From CAMCXE01 sp036520615 (GTDB taxonomy: Bacteria; Pseudomonadota; Gammaproteobacteria; Pseudomonadales; Cellvibrionaceae): a stretch of 64,000 bases of DNA. The first letter of the stretch is position 1, and each line of letters opens with the position of its first letter. Made by a program: the position numbers and the translations under genes. The stretch spans positions 14,523 to 78,522 of the forward strand of contig DATDJI010000050.1 in assembly GCA_036520615.1 (NCBI GenBank). Direction: 5' to 3'. The notes under the pieces were generated by a model. The model saw only the letters and a list, made by a program, of their open reading frames with translations, was not told where the DNA came from and searched no databases. This document shows, piece by piece, positions 63,539 to 64,000 of this stretch.

Positions 63539-64000
63539 TTATTGGCGTTTTTGTTTTGCATGTCTTAGTGAATAAAATAACCACAAAGCACAGGCACTAA
63601 TAAAATCCAGCAGCCCTAATGCGCCTGCCGTTGTGGGCGTAGTCGGTTCGGAAGGTGTTTCGATTGGTGGAGTTACCACAGGCGGATCTATTATAGGAGG
63701 CGTAATTACTGGCGGGGTAACAATTGGTGGTTCAACAACTGGCGGCGTAACGATCGGATGCGCAGGGGTAACCGCTAGCGCCTTGGCAAAGGTTGCATCA
63801 GCTTTTTCCTGCTGCGTGCTCGGCGCCGCAATATAAAGTTTAAAATCTCGATGCATTAAATATTGGCCGGGCACATTAAAAGATTCGTAAGATGCCCAAT
63901 CATCATTTGCTAAACCGCTGCGTTGGTAAAATGTGGCATCGGCTTTAAATGTCGAGGAATTGTCGTTGGGTTGCAAATAGGTTTGATAATTTGAATGACG
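63539..64000 (-). CDS. AbfB-domain surface protein, C-terminal part
   Basis: A minus-strand frame that runs off the right edge; about 153 residues are visible. They carry part of an arabinofuranosidase-B (AbfB) carbohydrate-binding domain: STFKADATFYQRSGL, WASYESFNVPGQYLMHRDFKLYI and EKADATFAKA. A Pro/Ile/Val linker of TPPV-type units follows. The last 30 residues (AGALGLLDFISACALWLFY, then RHAKQKRQ) look like a GlyGly-CTERM/rhombosortase-type sorting tail: Gly-containing turn, hydrophobic helix, basic end. The catalytic domain, probably a glycoside hydrolase, should lie upstream, beyond the window. Confidence 0.8.
   Translation of the reverse strand, partial: RHSNYQTYLQPNDNSSTFKADATFYQRSGLANDDWASYESFNVPGQYLMHRDFKLYIAAPSTQQEKADATFAKALAVTPAHPIVTPPVVEPPIVTPPVITPPIIDPPVVTPPIETPSEPTTPTTAGALGLLDFISACALWLFYSLRHAKQKRQ

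Noticed and set aside
1..64000. tRNA, rRNA and riboswitch genes
   Set aside because: Reading the spacers by eye gave no cloverleaf or known riboswitch core; a covariance-model scan would be needed to exclude them fully.

Overview
The window looks like a chromosomal segment from a marine or soil gammaproteobacterium of the Cellvibrionaceae (Cellvibrio/Saccharophagus/Teredinibacter type). This assignment is inferred from the gene content. Secreted lipoproteins carry long poly-serine linkers, there are ExoP-like and arabinofuranosidase-B-like carbohydrate-binding domains, the tol-pal cluster follows ruvCAB, and the 13-gene nuo operon has a fused nuoCD. No ribosomal RNA or tRNA gene was recognised.

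Layout. 1-4.9 kb: the end of an EamA-type transporter, a cysteine synthase, an unknown membrane protein, and two convergent SAM methyltransferases. One of these is a zinc ribbon/methyltransferase/PqqD-like fusion. 4.9-13.1 kb: a minus-strand block of exported proteins, made up of a DUF1552 protein with a poly-Ser cytochrome-like lipoprotein, an SMP-30-like lipoprotein followed by a 9-copy heptamer repeat, and a large beta-propeller lipoprotein. 13.5-15.9 kb: an Sfp-type phosphopantetheinyl transferase, then a decayed divergent pair (glutathione S-transferase and TetR regulator, both with several disabling lesions) and a 48-residue membrane peptide. 16.2-19.2 kb: ilvA, a sulfurtransferase and a small VOC protein. 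19.4-26.6 kb: ruvCAB and tolQRAB-pal-cpoB, with no ybgC. 26.7-28.5 kb: an unusual primosome-like pair, a protein with four tandem DnaT-type domains translationally overlapped with a phage lambda P-like helicase loader, in a non-phage setting.

28.5-41 kb is the accessory region. It holds a lipoprotein, then six small secreted proteins of about 110 residues that appear to be divergent members of one family, all on the minus strand. Next come 1.9 kb of REP-like palindromic repeats with the remains of a REP-associated tyrosine transposase, and finally a contact-dependent-inhibition-like operon. In that operon the exoprotein is split into two genes, each with its own signal peptide: a TPS/hemagglutinin half, and a half with DUF637 plus a CdiA C-terminal tRNase-like toxin. 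A probable immunity gene follows and no TpsB/CdiB transporter gene is visible.

41.9-56.7 kb: the complete minus-strand nuoA-N operon for respiratory complex I. 57.2-60.5 kb: divergent metR and metE with two MetR-box-like sites spaced 21 bp apart. 60.9-64 kb: a poly-Ser lipoprotein with duplicated ExoP-like modules, and the C-terminal part of an AbfB-domain surface protein, sharing a perfect 26-bp bidirectional terminator hairpin.

The best candidates for an undescribed system are the split, transporter-less CDI operon with the adjoining six-member secreted protein array, and the four-DnaT-domain/P-like replication pair.
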